Assembly (NCBI RefSeq): GCF_008245225.1
Contig: NZ_VTAW01000015.1
Span: 1-64,000, forward strand
Direction of reading: 5' to 3'
DNA from: Natrialba swarupiae
GTDB taxonomy: Archaea > Halobacteriota > Halobacteria > Halobacteriales > Natrialbaceae
Length of the DNA stretch: 64,000 nucleotides
The position numbers and the translations under genes are program-made. Of this stretch, positions 1 to 7,669 are shown one piece after another; positions within the stretch are counted from its first letter, which is position 1, and every line of letters starts with the position of its first letter. The notes below the pieces were generated by a model. The model ran no database searches. It saw only the letters and a list, made by a program, of their open reading frames with translations, and was not told the origin of the DNA.

Positions 1-1013
1 GCCTCCTGGGCGGTGTCGGTGGTGTCGTCGGTGAGTTCCTCGGCGCGTTCGCTGGTGGCGCTTACCTCCTCGGCGTTGGAAGCGATCTCCTCGACGGTCG
101 CCGAGAGGCCGGAGATCTCGCCTGCGATCTCGTTTATCGACCCCTCCTGTTCGTCTGCCAGATCGTCGATCCTCTCCGTCCGCCGTGTGACGTCGTCCGA
201 CACCGATCGAACCTCGTCGACCGACGATTTGACGCGCTCCGTCGCGGTTTCGAGGGCTTCTCGGCTGTCTTCGGTTCGTTCGAGTTTCGCTTCGTACTCC
301 TCGATCTGGCGCTCGTAGTCGTCCAGTTTCGATTGCTGGCGCTCGAGTTTTGCCTCGTACGCCTCAACTTCATCGTCGCGTGCACTCGCGTACGCCCGCA
401 TCGCGAGTTGTTCGTCGACGTTCGCGACTCGGACGAACGCGAGCGCTCGATCGACGACGGCGTCGACTGCGTCCGAAACCCCGTTCGGTGAGTCGGCGTT
501 GGTCGTGACGGCGCCACCGTCGGTTCGCTCGTCCTCGACCGGTTCGAGGTCGGTCTCGGGAGCGTATTCGGCTTTGACGTCGTCGGCGATCGCCCGGAGA
601 ATCCCCTCATAGTAGACTTCCCGAGATCCGAGGTAGGCGTCCGGACCGGCCGCGAGGAGTGTGGCGGTTTCGTCCCCCGAGATCCGACGGTCGAAAAACG
701 CCGCGTCGCACTCGCCGTGGGGGAGCTCCTCGAGTAATTCGCGTTGTTCTCGCTCGAGCGATCCGTCCAGCTCGTCTCGATCGAGGGCGTCGGCCGCTGG
801 GTGTTCGCGAACGGCTTCGACGAATCCCGTGGCGAGGTCGTCGCGTTCCGCCGCGAACACGTGGGCGATCGACTCGAGCGTTCGTTCGTCGTCCGGACGA
901 AGTGACGCAAGTTCTCTCGCCCGGTTCACGTCGGCGGATCCCACGTCGAACGTTTGAATGCGTCGGCCGGTATCGACGTCGGTATCGGTCGCTCCACCGT
1001 CGGATCTAGACAT
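1..1013 (-). CDS. Soluble methyl-accepting chemotaxis transducer, globin-coupled type (partial)
   Basis: This gene runs off the window edge, so only the first 337 codons are visible. No transmembrane segment is seen. Residues about 20-150 resemble the globin-coupled sensor domain of HemAT-type transducers (FFDRR, then GPDAYLG and YYEGIL). A charged coiled coil follows (about 200-260), then the start of an MCP signalling helix (EISGLSATVEEIASNAEEV). The position where HemAT proteins carry the proximal haem histidine appears to hold alanine, so haem binding is doubtful. ATG at 1013 lies 27 nt behind a TATA-like box, which fits a leaderless transcript. Transducers of this kind signal through CheW to CheA, whose genes lie nearby. 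The sensor assignment rests on pattern recall; the MCP part is firm. Confidence 0.8.
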   Translation of the reverse strand, partial: MSRSDGGATDTDVDTGRRIQTFDVGSADVNRARELASLRPDDERTLESIAHVFAAERDDLATGFVEAVREHPAADALDRDELDGSLEREQRELLEELPHGECDAAFFDRRISGDETATLLAAGPDAYLGSREVYYEGILRAIADDVKAEYAPETDLEPVEDERTDGGAVTTNADSPNGVSDAVDAVVDRALAFVRVANVDEQLAMRAYASARDDEVEAYEAKLERQQSKLDDYERQIEEYEAKLERTEDSREALETATERVKSSVDEVRSVSDDVTRRTERIDDLADEQEGSINEIAGEISGLSATVEEIASNAEEVSATSERAEELTDDTTDTAQE

Positions 1014-1033
1014 AGTCGAGAAAGTGGGAGACA

Positions 1034-1045
1034 GCTAAATAAGTG
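1034..1045 (-). promoter_or_regulatory. TATA-like box of the transducer gene
   Basis: On the minus strand this reads CACTTATTTAGC. It is centred about 27 nt before the ATG at 1013, the usual haloarchaeal spacing for a leaderless mRNA. Confidence 0.5.
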
Positions 1046-1058
1046 TTTTTGCACCTTG

Positions 1059-1106
1059 GACAGTGGTCGATGGTGCAGTCATGACAGTGTTCGATAGTAG
1101 AGTCAT
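1059..1106. repeat. 24-bp imperfect tandem repeat upstream of the transducer promoter
   Basis: Two adjacent 24-bp copies (1059-1082 and 1083-1106) match at 20 of 24 positions; both begin GACAGTG and end AGTCAT. They lie directly upstream of the TATA-like box of the transducer gene, where an archaeal regulator or BRE-region operator would sit. Function is inferred from position only. Confidence 0.55.
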
Positions 1107-1209
1107 GATCGTGGCCGGTGGTTCGGCCAGTGGTAATTCACTCGAGGGGTACGTAACCCACCGCTGGATACGGTGTCCAATAAGAACGATACCGTACAGC
1201 TGACCGTCC

Positions 1210-1292
1210 GATACGGTCTCTCGTCGCTCGGTAGCGGTGATCGATGCTCCCGTTCGAGCGATCTCCGGTAACACGTGACAACAATTCGTATG
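1210..1292 (+). repeat. Dispersed GATACGG-type element, copy 1
   Basis: About 83 bp, starting GATACGGTCTC and ending ACAACAATTCGTATGG, with GGTAACACG shared with the copy at 51791. It lies between the ends of cheW and the transducer promoter. The remaining DNA from 1107 to 1329 holds no gene; a further GATACGG sits at 1153. Confidence 0.6.
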
Positions 1293-1329
1293 GACCACGG
1301 GATCTCCCGTCCCCGTCGCGGACGGGGAG

Positions 1330-2343
1330 TTACCCCGTATTTTCGATAATCGCGTCGACGTCGAGCCAGGTGACGAGGCTGGTTTGGTCGTCGGTGTTTT
1401 TCTTGATGATCCCTTCGATGAACTCGTGTTGGTGGTCGGTCGTGGTGTCCATGACCGTTCCGGTCTCGTCGATCTGGGATTCCCGGTAGGTCACCGCCTG
1501 GGAGACGTCCGTGACGCGAATTCCGAGCTTCTGTTTGTCGTCGTCGCGTTTGAGGACGACGATGTACTGGTCGTCCGAACACTCGTTTCGTTCCACGTCG
1601 AGCATGGTCGTTGGATCGAGCACGCCGGTGATCTCTCCGCGGAGATCGGTGACGCCGTCGATCGCGTCCGGTCCGCGAGGGAATCTGGTAATATCTTTCA
1701 TCTCGACGATGGCGCTGATCCGTTCGATCTCGATGGCGTATCGGTTCTCGTTCAGGTAGAACTCGAGCATCTGAACGGTGTTTTTGGCGTCGTGGGCGGA
1801 GTGGATCAGGGTCTCGTCGCGATCGAAGACCCCCTCGTTTTCCCCGATCGAAGCCCTGCTCGCTTCGTCGACGTCGGCCTCGAGGGCGGACGCGTCGACG
1901 GTTGGTTCGCCCCCCATCGTCTCGCTCGCCGCCATCATGCTCGAGGTGTCGGGGATCGCCCCTTGGAGGGCGGCGTCGACGCCGCCCTGTGCGTCCGCCC
2001 CGGATGGGTCGGTCGACTCCGCTCTCGATTCCGTCTCGGATGGGGCTGACACATTCGCCGTTGACGGAGCGGTCGCCTCCGTATCGGGCGCACCACCAGT
2101 CTCCGTGTCGGGCGCACCGCTCGCTGACGAAGCTGGCTCCGATCCGACGTGTTCGGATTCGTCGTACGAGACGGATTCTCCGCTCCCGTCGTCGCTGTTC
2201 GAGGCGTCGTCACCCTCGATCGACTGTTCGTCCGCCTCGTCGGTCCGTTCGGATTCGGCGTCGGCGTTTTCGGCTGTGTCGTCTCGGCCGTTTCCGGTTC
2301 GGTTCCTGAGGTTACGAAGGCGTTCCGCTCTGTCGTCGGTCAT
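1330..2343 (-). CDS. CheW-domain protein with long acidic N-terminal extension
   Basis: 337 residues. Residues about 190-337 form a CheW/SH3-like coupling domain (VQMLEFYLNENRYAIEIE, then ITRFPRGPDAIDG and the G-[ED]-I-x-G-V-L core). The first 185 residues are a low-complexity Asp/Glu/Ser/Thr-rich stretch that is probably disordered; ordinary CheW is about 150 residues and lacks it. CheW couples transducers to the kinase CheA. The gene overlaps the upstream parA by 4 bp (ATGA), so the two are co-transcribed and probably translationally coupled. The extension may be the contact for ParA, by analogy with bacterial ParC/ParP systems; that is inference. Confidence 0.88.
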   Translation of the reverse strand: MTDDRAERLRNLRNRTGNGRDDTAENADAESERTDEADEQSIEGDDASNSDDGSGESVSYDESEHVGSEPASSASGAPDTETGGAPDTEATAPSTANVSAPSETESRAESTDPSGADAQGGVDAALQGAIPDTSSMMAASETMGGEPTVDASALEADVDEASRASIGENEGVFDRDETLIHSAHDAKNTVQMLEFYLNENRYAIEIERISAIVEMKDITRFPRGPDAIDGVTDLRGEITGVLDPTTMLDVERNECSDDQYIVVLKRDDDKQKLGIRVTDVSQAVTYRESQIDETGTVMDTTTDHQHEFIEGIIKKNTDDQTSLVTWLDVDAIIENTG

Positions 2344-3128
2344 GCGAGTACCTCCGTGTCGGTCATCGATTCCTCGACCTGTTCGGCGACGTCTATGAAT
2401 ACCTCGGCCATATCGATCTCCTCGTCTGCTTCGAACACCGACGTTCCGGCGGTAAACGCCCGCTGGAGTGCGACGCGTTTTCGCACCCGGAAGATCGGGA
2501 CGTCCGGAAGCGCCTCCTCAAACCACGCGAGCATCGCTTCGTCTTCGCCCGTCGTTTCGATCCGGTTCGCGACGAGTGCGATCGGCTCGATCTCGAGGTC
2601 GTGTTCCATCTCGAGTGAGCCGACGTAATCGAACAGCAACTCGAGTGATCGCTTGCTCGTGGGTTCGGTCAGTGCGGGAATTACGATGTTCTCGGTCGCG
2701 TATAGGGCGTTGTCGGTGAGTACGCCGAGGTGGGGCGGACAGTCGACGACGACGTAGTCGTAGTCGCCGTCGATCCCGTCCAACAGCGTCGCCAGACGCG
2801 TCTCGGGTCCGGACTCCTGTGCGAGCGCCGACGCGGCGGCGTTCATGTCGATGTTGCTGACGACGACGTCCATCTCCGCGTGCGAGTAGACGATATCCTC
2901 GGGGGAGACGCCCGTCGGATCGATCAACGCATCGAGCAGCGACGGCGGTTCGGCGTCGTAGGCCTCGAGGAGGCCGAGTCCTTCCGTCGCGTTCCCCTGT
3001 GGATCGAGGTCGACGAACAGGACGTCGTGTCCGAGTTCGTTCAACGCACCGGCCAGGTTGACGGCTACGGTCGTCTTCCCGACGCCACCTTTCTGGTTTG
3101 TTACACACAGCCGAGCGGGTCCCGCCAT
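2340..3128 (-). CDS. ParA/Soj-type P-loop ATPase in the chemotaxis locus
   Basis: 262 residues from ATG 3128. The deviant Walker A motif NQKGGVGKTT is near the N-terminus, followed by the switch-I/Walker A' region VDLDPQGNAT and the Walker B-like VVVDCPPHLG. These are the marks of ParA/MinD ATPases that form gradients on DNA or membrane. The ATG at 3146 is in frame too, but 3128 lies at leaderless distance from a TATA-like box and begins just before the conserved beta strand. No parB is beside it; the partner is a CheW-domain gene overlapping its end. A role in placing chemoreceptor arrays or archaellar poles is likely by context, not shown. Confidence 0.87.
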   Translation of the reverse strand: MAGPARLCVTNQKGGVGKTTVAVNLAGALNELGHDVLFVDLDPQGNATEGLGLLEAYDAEPPSLLDALIDPTGVSPEDIVYSHAEMDVVVSNIDMNAAASALAQESGPETRLATLLDGIDGDYDYVVVDCPPHLGVLTDNALYATENIVIPALTEPTSKRSLELLFDYVGSLEMEHDLEIEPIALVANRIETTGEDEAMLAWFEEALPDVPIFRVRKRVALQRAFTAGTSVFEADEEIDMAEVFIDVAEQVEESMTDTEVLA

Positions 3129-3153
3129 TCGCTTGAGTCGTTTCAACTCTGCC

Positions 3154-3165
3154 TACATAACTGAC
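3154..3165 (-). promoter_or_regulatory. TATA-like box of the parA-cheW operon
   Basis: The minus strand reads about GTTATGTAGGCA here, roughly 28-30 nt before the ATG at 3128. It supports 3128 over 3146 as the start of parA. Confidence 0.35.
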
Positions 3166-3231
3166 ACGGCCAAATCAGCCAGGGTTCCAGACAGCGAGGC
3201 AACTCGATCGTCTCGATCGGCGGTATTGGCC

Positions 3232-3243
3232 GAATTCTTTATG
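3232..3243 (+). promoter_or_regulatory. TATA-like box of the cheY-cheB-cheA-cheD operon
   Basis: GAATTCTTTATG lies about 25 nt before the cheY ATG at 3268, the spacing of a leaderless or nearly leaderless haloarchaeal transcript. The divergent parA promoter is about 70 bp away. Confidence 0.5.
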
Positions 3244-3267
3244 CGCCGAACCTCACAATCCTGCCCC

Positions 3268-3627
3268 ATGGCAGTGAACGTCTTGATCGTCGACAACTCC
3301 GAAGCGGTCCGATCAGTGCTTCGGGGGGCGATCTCCGAGGAGTTTCACGTCGTCGCGGAGGCTGGAGACGGCGAGGAAGCGATCGAGATCGCCCACACGG
3401 CGGAGGTCGACGTCGTCGTCATGGATATCGTGATGCCGGGTGTCGACGGAATCGAAGCAACTGCCACGATCAAGGAACTCCATCCGGATGCGAAGATCAT
3501 CTTCTGTACGAGCGTGACCCAACAGGAACGAATGGAACCGGCAATCGAGGCCGGGGCGGACGGCTACGTGACGAAGCCGTTCGAGAACAGTACGATTCAG
3601 AACGCGATCCACGACGTCATCTCCTGA
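3268..3627 (+). CDS. cheY: Chemotaxis response regulator CheY
   Basis: 119 residues, one receiver domain. The phospho-acceptor aspartate is in MDIVMP, the signalling Ser/Thr in IIFCTS and the conserved lysine in VTKPF. One acidic-pocket position is odd: the usual DD pair after the first beta strand reads DN here (LIVDNSEAV). Phosphorylated CheY reaches the archaellar switch through CheF (encoded at 16144). The start at ATG 3268 is fixed by the family N-terminus and by the promoter; an upstream in-frame extension has no family match. Its stop TGA shares a base with the cheB ATG. Confidence 0.95.
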   Translation: MAVNVLIVDNSEAVRSVLRGAISEEFHVVAEAGDGEEAIEIAHTAEVDVVVMDIVMPGVDGIEATATIKELHPDAKIIFCTSVTQQERMEPAIEAGADGYVTKPFENSTIQNAIHDVIS

Positions 3628-4682
3628 TGGTCCGAGCCGTCATTGCGGACGACTCCGCGGTCATGCGCGAAACGCTCGGCAAGATCCTGTCGGACGGCGG
3701 AATCGAGGTCGTCGCGCGGGCGAAAGACGGGATCGAAGCGGTGGAACTCATCGCCGACTGCGAGCCGGATATCGCGACGATCGACATCCAGATGCCCGGA
3801 TTGACCGGCCACGAGGTGATCGAACGCGTGATGGCGGAGAACCCGACGCCGATGCTCGTCATCAGCTCGCAGACGACCAGAAACGCCGACGCCACCTTCG
3901 AGGCGTTAGAGGCCGGCGCGGTCGACTTCATCGCGAAACCCTCCGGGGACAACTCGGTCGACATCTGGACCCAACAGGACAAGATCGTCGACCGCGTTCG
4001 TGCGGTCGCGGGAGCGACCGTCGACACGAGAGACGACGATCGAGGGCGCACGATCCGGAGCGCGACGCCGACGGTCGACGCTACCGACGAGTTCCCGTCC
4101 GATCCGACGCTCGTCATCGGCGCATCGACCGGCGGTCCGCGAGTCGTAGAGCGCGTGCTGTCCGAACTTCCACACCGAGCAGGATTACGAATCCTGGTAG
4201 TACAACACATGGCTGATCATTACACGAAACGATTCGCGAAGCGTCTCGACGAACGAACCGACTACGAGATCCGTGAGGCAACCGACGGCGATACGGTCGG
4301 GCCCGGCGAGGGAATCCTCGCGAAAGGCGGGTACCACCTCGAGGTGACCGACGTGACCGGCGGTCGGCTCACGGTGGCGAACGACGACGGCCCCAAACGT
4401 CACAACGTCAGGCCGGCGATCGACGTGACGATGGAGACTGCAGCGACACACGTCACCGGAAATCTCGTCGGCGTCGTCATGACCGGGATGGGTGCCGACG
4501 GCGCGGCGGGCCTCGAGTCGATCGCCGACGCCGGCGGCAAGACGATCGTCCAGGACGAGGAGAGCTCGCGGGTGTACGGGATGCCGAAGGTCGCCGCCGA
4601 GCGAGTCGACGTGGATATGGTTCTCCCCGAGGATCGGATCGCCGAGGGAATCACCAACGCGTTCAGGGGGTGGTCCTCGTGA
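3627..4682 (+). CDS. cheB: Protein-glutamate methylesterase / deamidase CheB
   Basis: 351 residues. An N-terminal receiver domain (IADDSAVMR; phospho-acceptor in IDIQMPG) is joined to a methylesterase domain. The catalytic triad is visible: Ser in GASTGG (about residue 165), His in VVQHMADHYT (about 190) and Asp in MTGMGADG (about 290). CheB removes methyl groups from transducer glutamates during adaptation. The start overlaps the cheY stop by 1 bp and the end overlaps cheA by 4 bp. Confidence 0.96.
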   Translation: MVRAVIADDSAVMRETLGKILSDGGIEVVARAKDGIEAVELIADCEPDIATIDIQMPGLTGHEVIERVMAENPTPMLVISSQTTRNADATFEALEAGAVDFIAKPSGDNSVDIWTQQDKIVDRVRAVAGATVDTRDDDRGRTIRSATPTVDATDEFPSDPTLVIGASTGGPRVVERVLSELPHRAGLRILVVQHMADHYTKRFAKRLDERTDYEIREATDGDTVGPGEGILAKGGYHLEVTDVTGGRLTVANDDGPKRHNVRPAIDVTMETAATHVTGNLVGVVMTGMGADGAAGLESIADAGGKTIVQDEESSRVYGMPKVAAERVDVDMVLPEDRIAEGITNAFRGWSS

Positions 4683-6700
4683 GCGATCCGACGAGTACGT
4701 TCGTCCAGGAGAGCCAGGAGGACATCCAGCAACTCAACAACGCGCTGTTGGATCTCGAGAACGCCGACGACCCGGAGAACTCCGATTCGATCGAGACGGT
4801 GTTCCGGGTCGCACACAATCTCAAGGGTAACTTCGGCGTCATGGGGTACACCGACGCAAGCGAGATCGCCCACGCGGTCGAGGACTTACTCGACTGTATT
4901 CGAAGCGGCGAACTCGCGGTGACGGGCGAGCGAATGGACCTCATCTTCAGCGGCGTCGACCTGCTCGATCGGATGGTCCAGGAGATCTCCGAGGACGGAG
5001 AAACCGAGACCGACCCGGAGGCGACGATCGAGGAGATCCGGGCGTCGATCGACGACGAACGAACCGACGGCGAGGACGACGCTGGGGCCGACGAATCCGC
5101 CGGCAACGCCGAGAGCTCGGGCGACGTCTCGTCGGGACGGGACGTTCCACTCGCGGCGCTCTCCGAGGAGATCGACGCCGAGTTGCCGGCGGATGCCGAC
5201 GTCTACCGTGCGGTCGTCGAGTTCGAGGAGACCGGCTCGGAACACGTCGACGCCATGTTCGTCATCGATGCGATCAAAGACGAATACGCCCTCGTCGGCC
5301 TCGAGCCGGACAGCGAAACGATCGAGGACGGCGACTTCGACGCCTCGTTCGACGCCTACGTGCTGACCGATCCGGACGTCTCGAGCGACGAGGTGGCGGC
5401 GTTTTACGAGAACAACCGATACGTCGATGCAGTTGCCGTCTCCCAGGTGACCGACGAGATCGTCGCCGAGCGGACGGAGGCGGATGAGGACGCCGACTCG
5501 GACGGCGAGGACGACGCCTCGACAACCGACTCGGGTTCCGGGTTCGCCCACGCGAGCCAGGAGGTCGAGTCGATCAGGGTCGACGTCGAACAGATCGATC
5601 AGCTGTACAACCAGGTCGAGGAGATGGTGACGAGCCGGATCAAACTCCGGAAGATCGTCGAGGAAAACGAACTGGTCGAAGCGGAGGACGAACTCGAGGA
5701 ACACGGCAAGATTACCGCGAGCCTCCAGGATACGGTCCTCGAAATCCGACTCGTTCCGCTGAAGAAGATCGTCGGTAACTTCCCGCGAGTCGTTCGCGAC
5801 CTCGCTCGCAAGCAAGAAAAGGAGATCGACTTCCAGATGGACGGCGTCGACATCGAGATGGATCGGTCGATCCTGAACGAACTGGGGGATCCGCTGATGC
5901 ATCTCATCCGTAACGCCGTCGATCACGGGATCGAGCCGCCGGAGGAACGCGAACGGAAGGGCAAACCGAGAGAAGGGACGATCAAGCTGATCGGCGAACG
6001 CGACCGCGACCGCGTCTCCGTTACGGTCCAGGACGACGGTCGCGGACTCGAGGTCGAGGAGATCCGCGAGAAGGCGATCAATCAGGGTGTCCTCACCGAG
6101 GAAGAAGCCCGTGTCCTCGAAGACTCGGAGGTGTACGACCTGATCTTCCACCCTGGATTCTCGACGACGGATGAGGTCACGGAGGTCAGCGGGCGCGGTG
6201 TCGGCATGGACGTGGTCAACCAGGTTGTCCGCGGCGTCGACGGTTCGATCAGCGTCGAAAGCGAACCCGGAGCGGGAACGAGCGTGACGCTAATGTTGCC
6301 GGTGAGCGTCGCCATCGTCCGCGTCCTCTTCGTTACCGTCGGGGACGAAACGTACGGGGTACCGATCAAGAACATCGACGAGATCTCCGAACTCGAGGAC
6401 GTCACGATCGAATCGGTCGAGGGTCGCCAGACGGTGACACACGACGAACAGATCTATCCGTTGCTCTCTCTTGGCGAGCGACTCGACGTTCCGACCGACG
6501 AACCCTCGCCGGACGATATGGTCATTCGGATCACCGAGTCAGTTCGCCAGGTCTGTCTCCGGTGTTCGGACGTCGTCGGCCAGGAGGAGGTCGTTATCAA
6601 ACCGTTCGAAGGGGTTCTGAGCGGTTCTCCGGGAATCAGCGGCGCATCGGTGCTCGGAGAAGGGGAGGTCGTGATGATCCTGGACGTGGACACGCTGTGA
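4679..6700 (+). CDS. cheA: Chemotaxis histidine kinase CheA
   Basis: 673 residues from GTG 4679, which overlaps the cheB stop (GTGA). Domains in order: HPt with the phosphorylated His in VAHNLKGN (about residue 45), an acidic linker, a CheY/CheB-binding P2 region, a P3 dimerisation helix pair (about 300-360), a HATPase domain with the N box HLIRNAVDHG and the G boxes DDGRG and GRGVGMD, and a C-terminal CheW-like domain (from about 545). It autophosphorylates under transducer control and passes phosphate to CheY and CheB. A GTG nine bases upstream is possible but less likely. Confidence 0.97.
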   Translation: MSDPTSTFVQESQEDIQQLNNALLDLENADDPENSDSIETVFRVAHNLKGNFGVMGYTDASEIAHAVEDLLDCIRSGELAVTGERMDLIFSGVDLLDRMVQEISEDGETETDPEATIEEIRASIDDERTDGEDDAGADESAGNAESSGDVSSGRDVPLAALSEEIDAELPADADVYRAVVEFEETGSEHVDAMFVIDAIKDEYALVGLEPDSETIEDGDFDASFDAYVLTDPDVSSDEVAAFYENNRYVDAVAVSQVTDEIVAERTEADEDADSDGEDDASTTDSGSGFAHASQEVESIRVDVEQIDQLYNQVEEMVTSRIKLRKIVEENELVEAEDELEEHGKITASLQDTVLEIRLVPLKKIVGNFPRVVRDLARKQEKEIDFQMDGVDIEMDRSILNELGDPLMHLIRNAVDHGIEPPEERERKGKPREGTIKLIGERDRDRVSVTVQDDGRGLEVEEIREKAINQGVLTEEEARVLEDSEVYDLIFHPGFSTTDEVTEVSGRGVGMDVVNQVVRGVDGSISVESEPGAGTSVTLMLPVSVAIVRVLFVTVGDETYGVPIKNIDEISELEDVTIESVEGRQTVTHDEQIYPLLSLGERLDVPTDEPSPDDMVIRITESVRQVCLRCSDVVGQEEVVIKPFEGVLSGSPGISGASVLGEGEVVMILDVDTL

Positions 6701-6748
6701 CGGTGAACGTGTCCCGGTCTGACTCGAGCGCTGCTGGTCTCTCCGTCG

Positions 6749-6833
6749 TCGGGGATGTGGACCCGAGTGGGTGTCGGCCGGAGTCGCTGTTCGGGGATGG
6801 TGGGCCCGAGTGGGTGTCGGCTCGAGTCGGTGG
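6749..6833. repeat. 42-bp imperfect tandem duplication in the cheA-cheD gap
   Basis: Units 6749-6790 and 6791-6833 both start TCGGGGATG and share CCCGAGTGGGTGTCGG. The 141-bp gap between cheA and cheD consists mostly of this duplication. It could be read in frame with cheD, but the CheD family begins nearer the ATG at 6842. Confidence 0.7.
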
Positions 6834-6841
6834 TGGCGACG

Positions 6842-7363
6842 ATGACTGATCCGGCAGATGGGCCACATCGCCACGACCCGACGGAGGGGGCCATCCTCGT
6901 CGGCATTGCCGACTTCGCGGTGACCGACGAGACGGTGTCGCTCAAGACGAGCGGGCTCGGCTCGTGTATCGGCGTTGCGATACACGACGAGTTCGCCGGC
7001 GTCAGCGGACTGTTACACTTCATGCTCCCATCGGCGACGGCCGCGAACAGTCGTCACCACCCGATGGCGAAGTTTGCCGATTCAGGGTTGTCGTCGATGC
7101 TGTCGGCGTTTCGTAACCTCGGTGGGGAGCCGAGCCGGGCGTGGGCGAAAAGCGCCGGCGCGGCGACGATGGTCGACTTCGACGGTGGCGATCGAACGAT
7201 CGGCGAACGGAACGTCGACGCGCTCTGTCGTGAACTCGAGGACAACGGCGTAACGTTGGCCGCGACGGACTTTGGCGGACAGTACGGGCGGTCGATCGAG
7301 TTCGATCCGGAGACGGCGTCGCTCATCGTCAAGCGGGCGGATGGCGTCGAACGAGTCCTGTGA
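6842..7363 (+). CDS. cheD: Chemoreceptor glutamine deamidase CheD
   Basis: 173 residues. The CheD fold is recognisable from LKTSGLGSCIGVAIHDE (catalytic Cys in GSC, Thr a few residues before it) and the His in GLLHFMLP, followed by the typical second half ending SLIVKRADG. CheD deamidates transducer glutamines and in archaea interacts with CheC and CheF. ATG 6842 was chosen because upstream in-frame codons come from a DNA duplication. The stop codon TGA is also the first three bases of a dispersed repeat element. Many haloarchaea have cheR and cheC beside cheD; neither is here. Confidence 0.93.
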   Translation: MTDPADGPHRHDPTEGAILVGIADFAVTDETVSLKTSGLGSCIGVAIHDEFAGVSGLLHFMLPSATAANSRHHPMAKFADSGLSSMLSAFRNLGGEPSRAWAKSAGAATMVDFDGGDRTIGERNVDALCRELEDNGVTLAATDFGGQYGRSIEFDPETASLIVKRADGVERVL

Positions 7364-7462
7364 TACGCTCTGCTGTACTGTGAGACTGCTGTGCGTCAGT
7401 ACCGCCGCACCCGGAAAACGGGGCCCGTGTGCGACAGACAGCGACAGCGATCCGTATCGGTC
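7361..7462 (+). repeat. Dispersed GATACGG-type element, copy 2 (contains the cheD stop codon)
   Basis: The element begins TGATACG at the cheD stop and ends CGACAGCGATCCGTATCGG. The ends are inverted repeats of each other (GATACG..TGCTGT against ACAGCGATCCGTATC). The core CTGCTGTGCGTCAGTACCGCC matches the reverse complement of the copy at 53613 (CTGCTGTCCGTCAGTACCGCC). Confidence 0.75.
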
Positions 7463-7508
7463 ACGGAGGCGTCTCGAGAGGATTGCTCAGTACTCCGCCA
7501 CGCGTCGA

Positions 7509-7552
7509 CTGCAGGGTCGACTCGGACCACACCACCGCATTCGACCCTGCAG
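7509..7552. repeat. Perfect 12-bp inverted repeat upstream of the IS element
   Basis: CTGCAGGGTCGA (7509-7520) is repeated in reverse complement as TCGACCCTGCAG (7541-7552), with a 20-nt loop. It lies between copy 2 of the dispersed element and the IS left end and has no poly-T tail. It may be a terminator for the che operon or a scar of an earlier insertion. Confidence 0.6.
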
Positions 7553-7569
7553 TGCAGGCGTGTCAAGGC

Positions 7570-7602
7570 ACTCAGTGGACCATCCAGGAAGTTCGTACCC
7601 AG
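7570..7602 (+). repeat. Left terminal inverted repeat of the IS630 element
   Basis: About 29 of 33 bases match the reverse complement of 9192-9224; both share AGTGGACC and TTCGTACCCAG. Confidence 0.8.
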
Positions 7603-7669
7603 ATAGAACTGGAACTGTTATTCCTCTTCACCCCTTCTAAATGAGCATTCTCCGCCGAGAGTGCATCTC

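Noticed and set aside
4886-6151. Long minus-strand open frame opposite cheA
   Set aside because: It is the mirror of a GC-rich acidic gene; such long antisense frames are usual in haloarchaea and the product has no recognisable motif.
6755-6841. Longer cheD start at 6755
   Set aside because: The extra codons come from a DNA duplication and do not match the CheD N-terminus.
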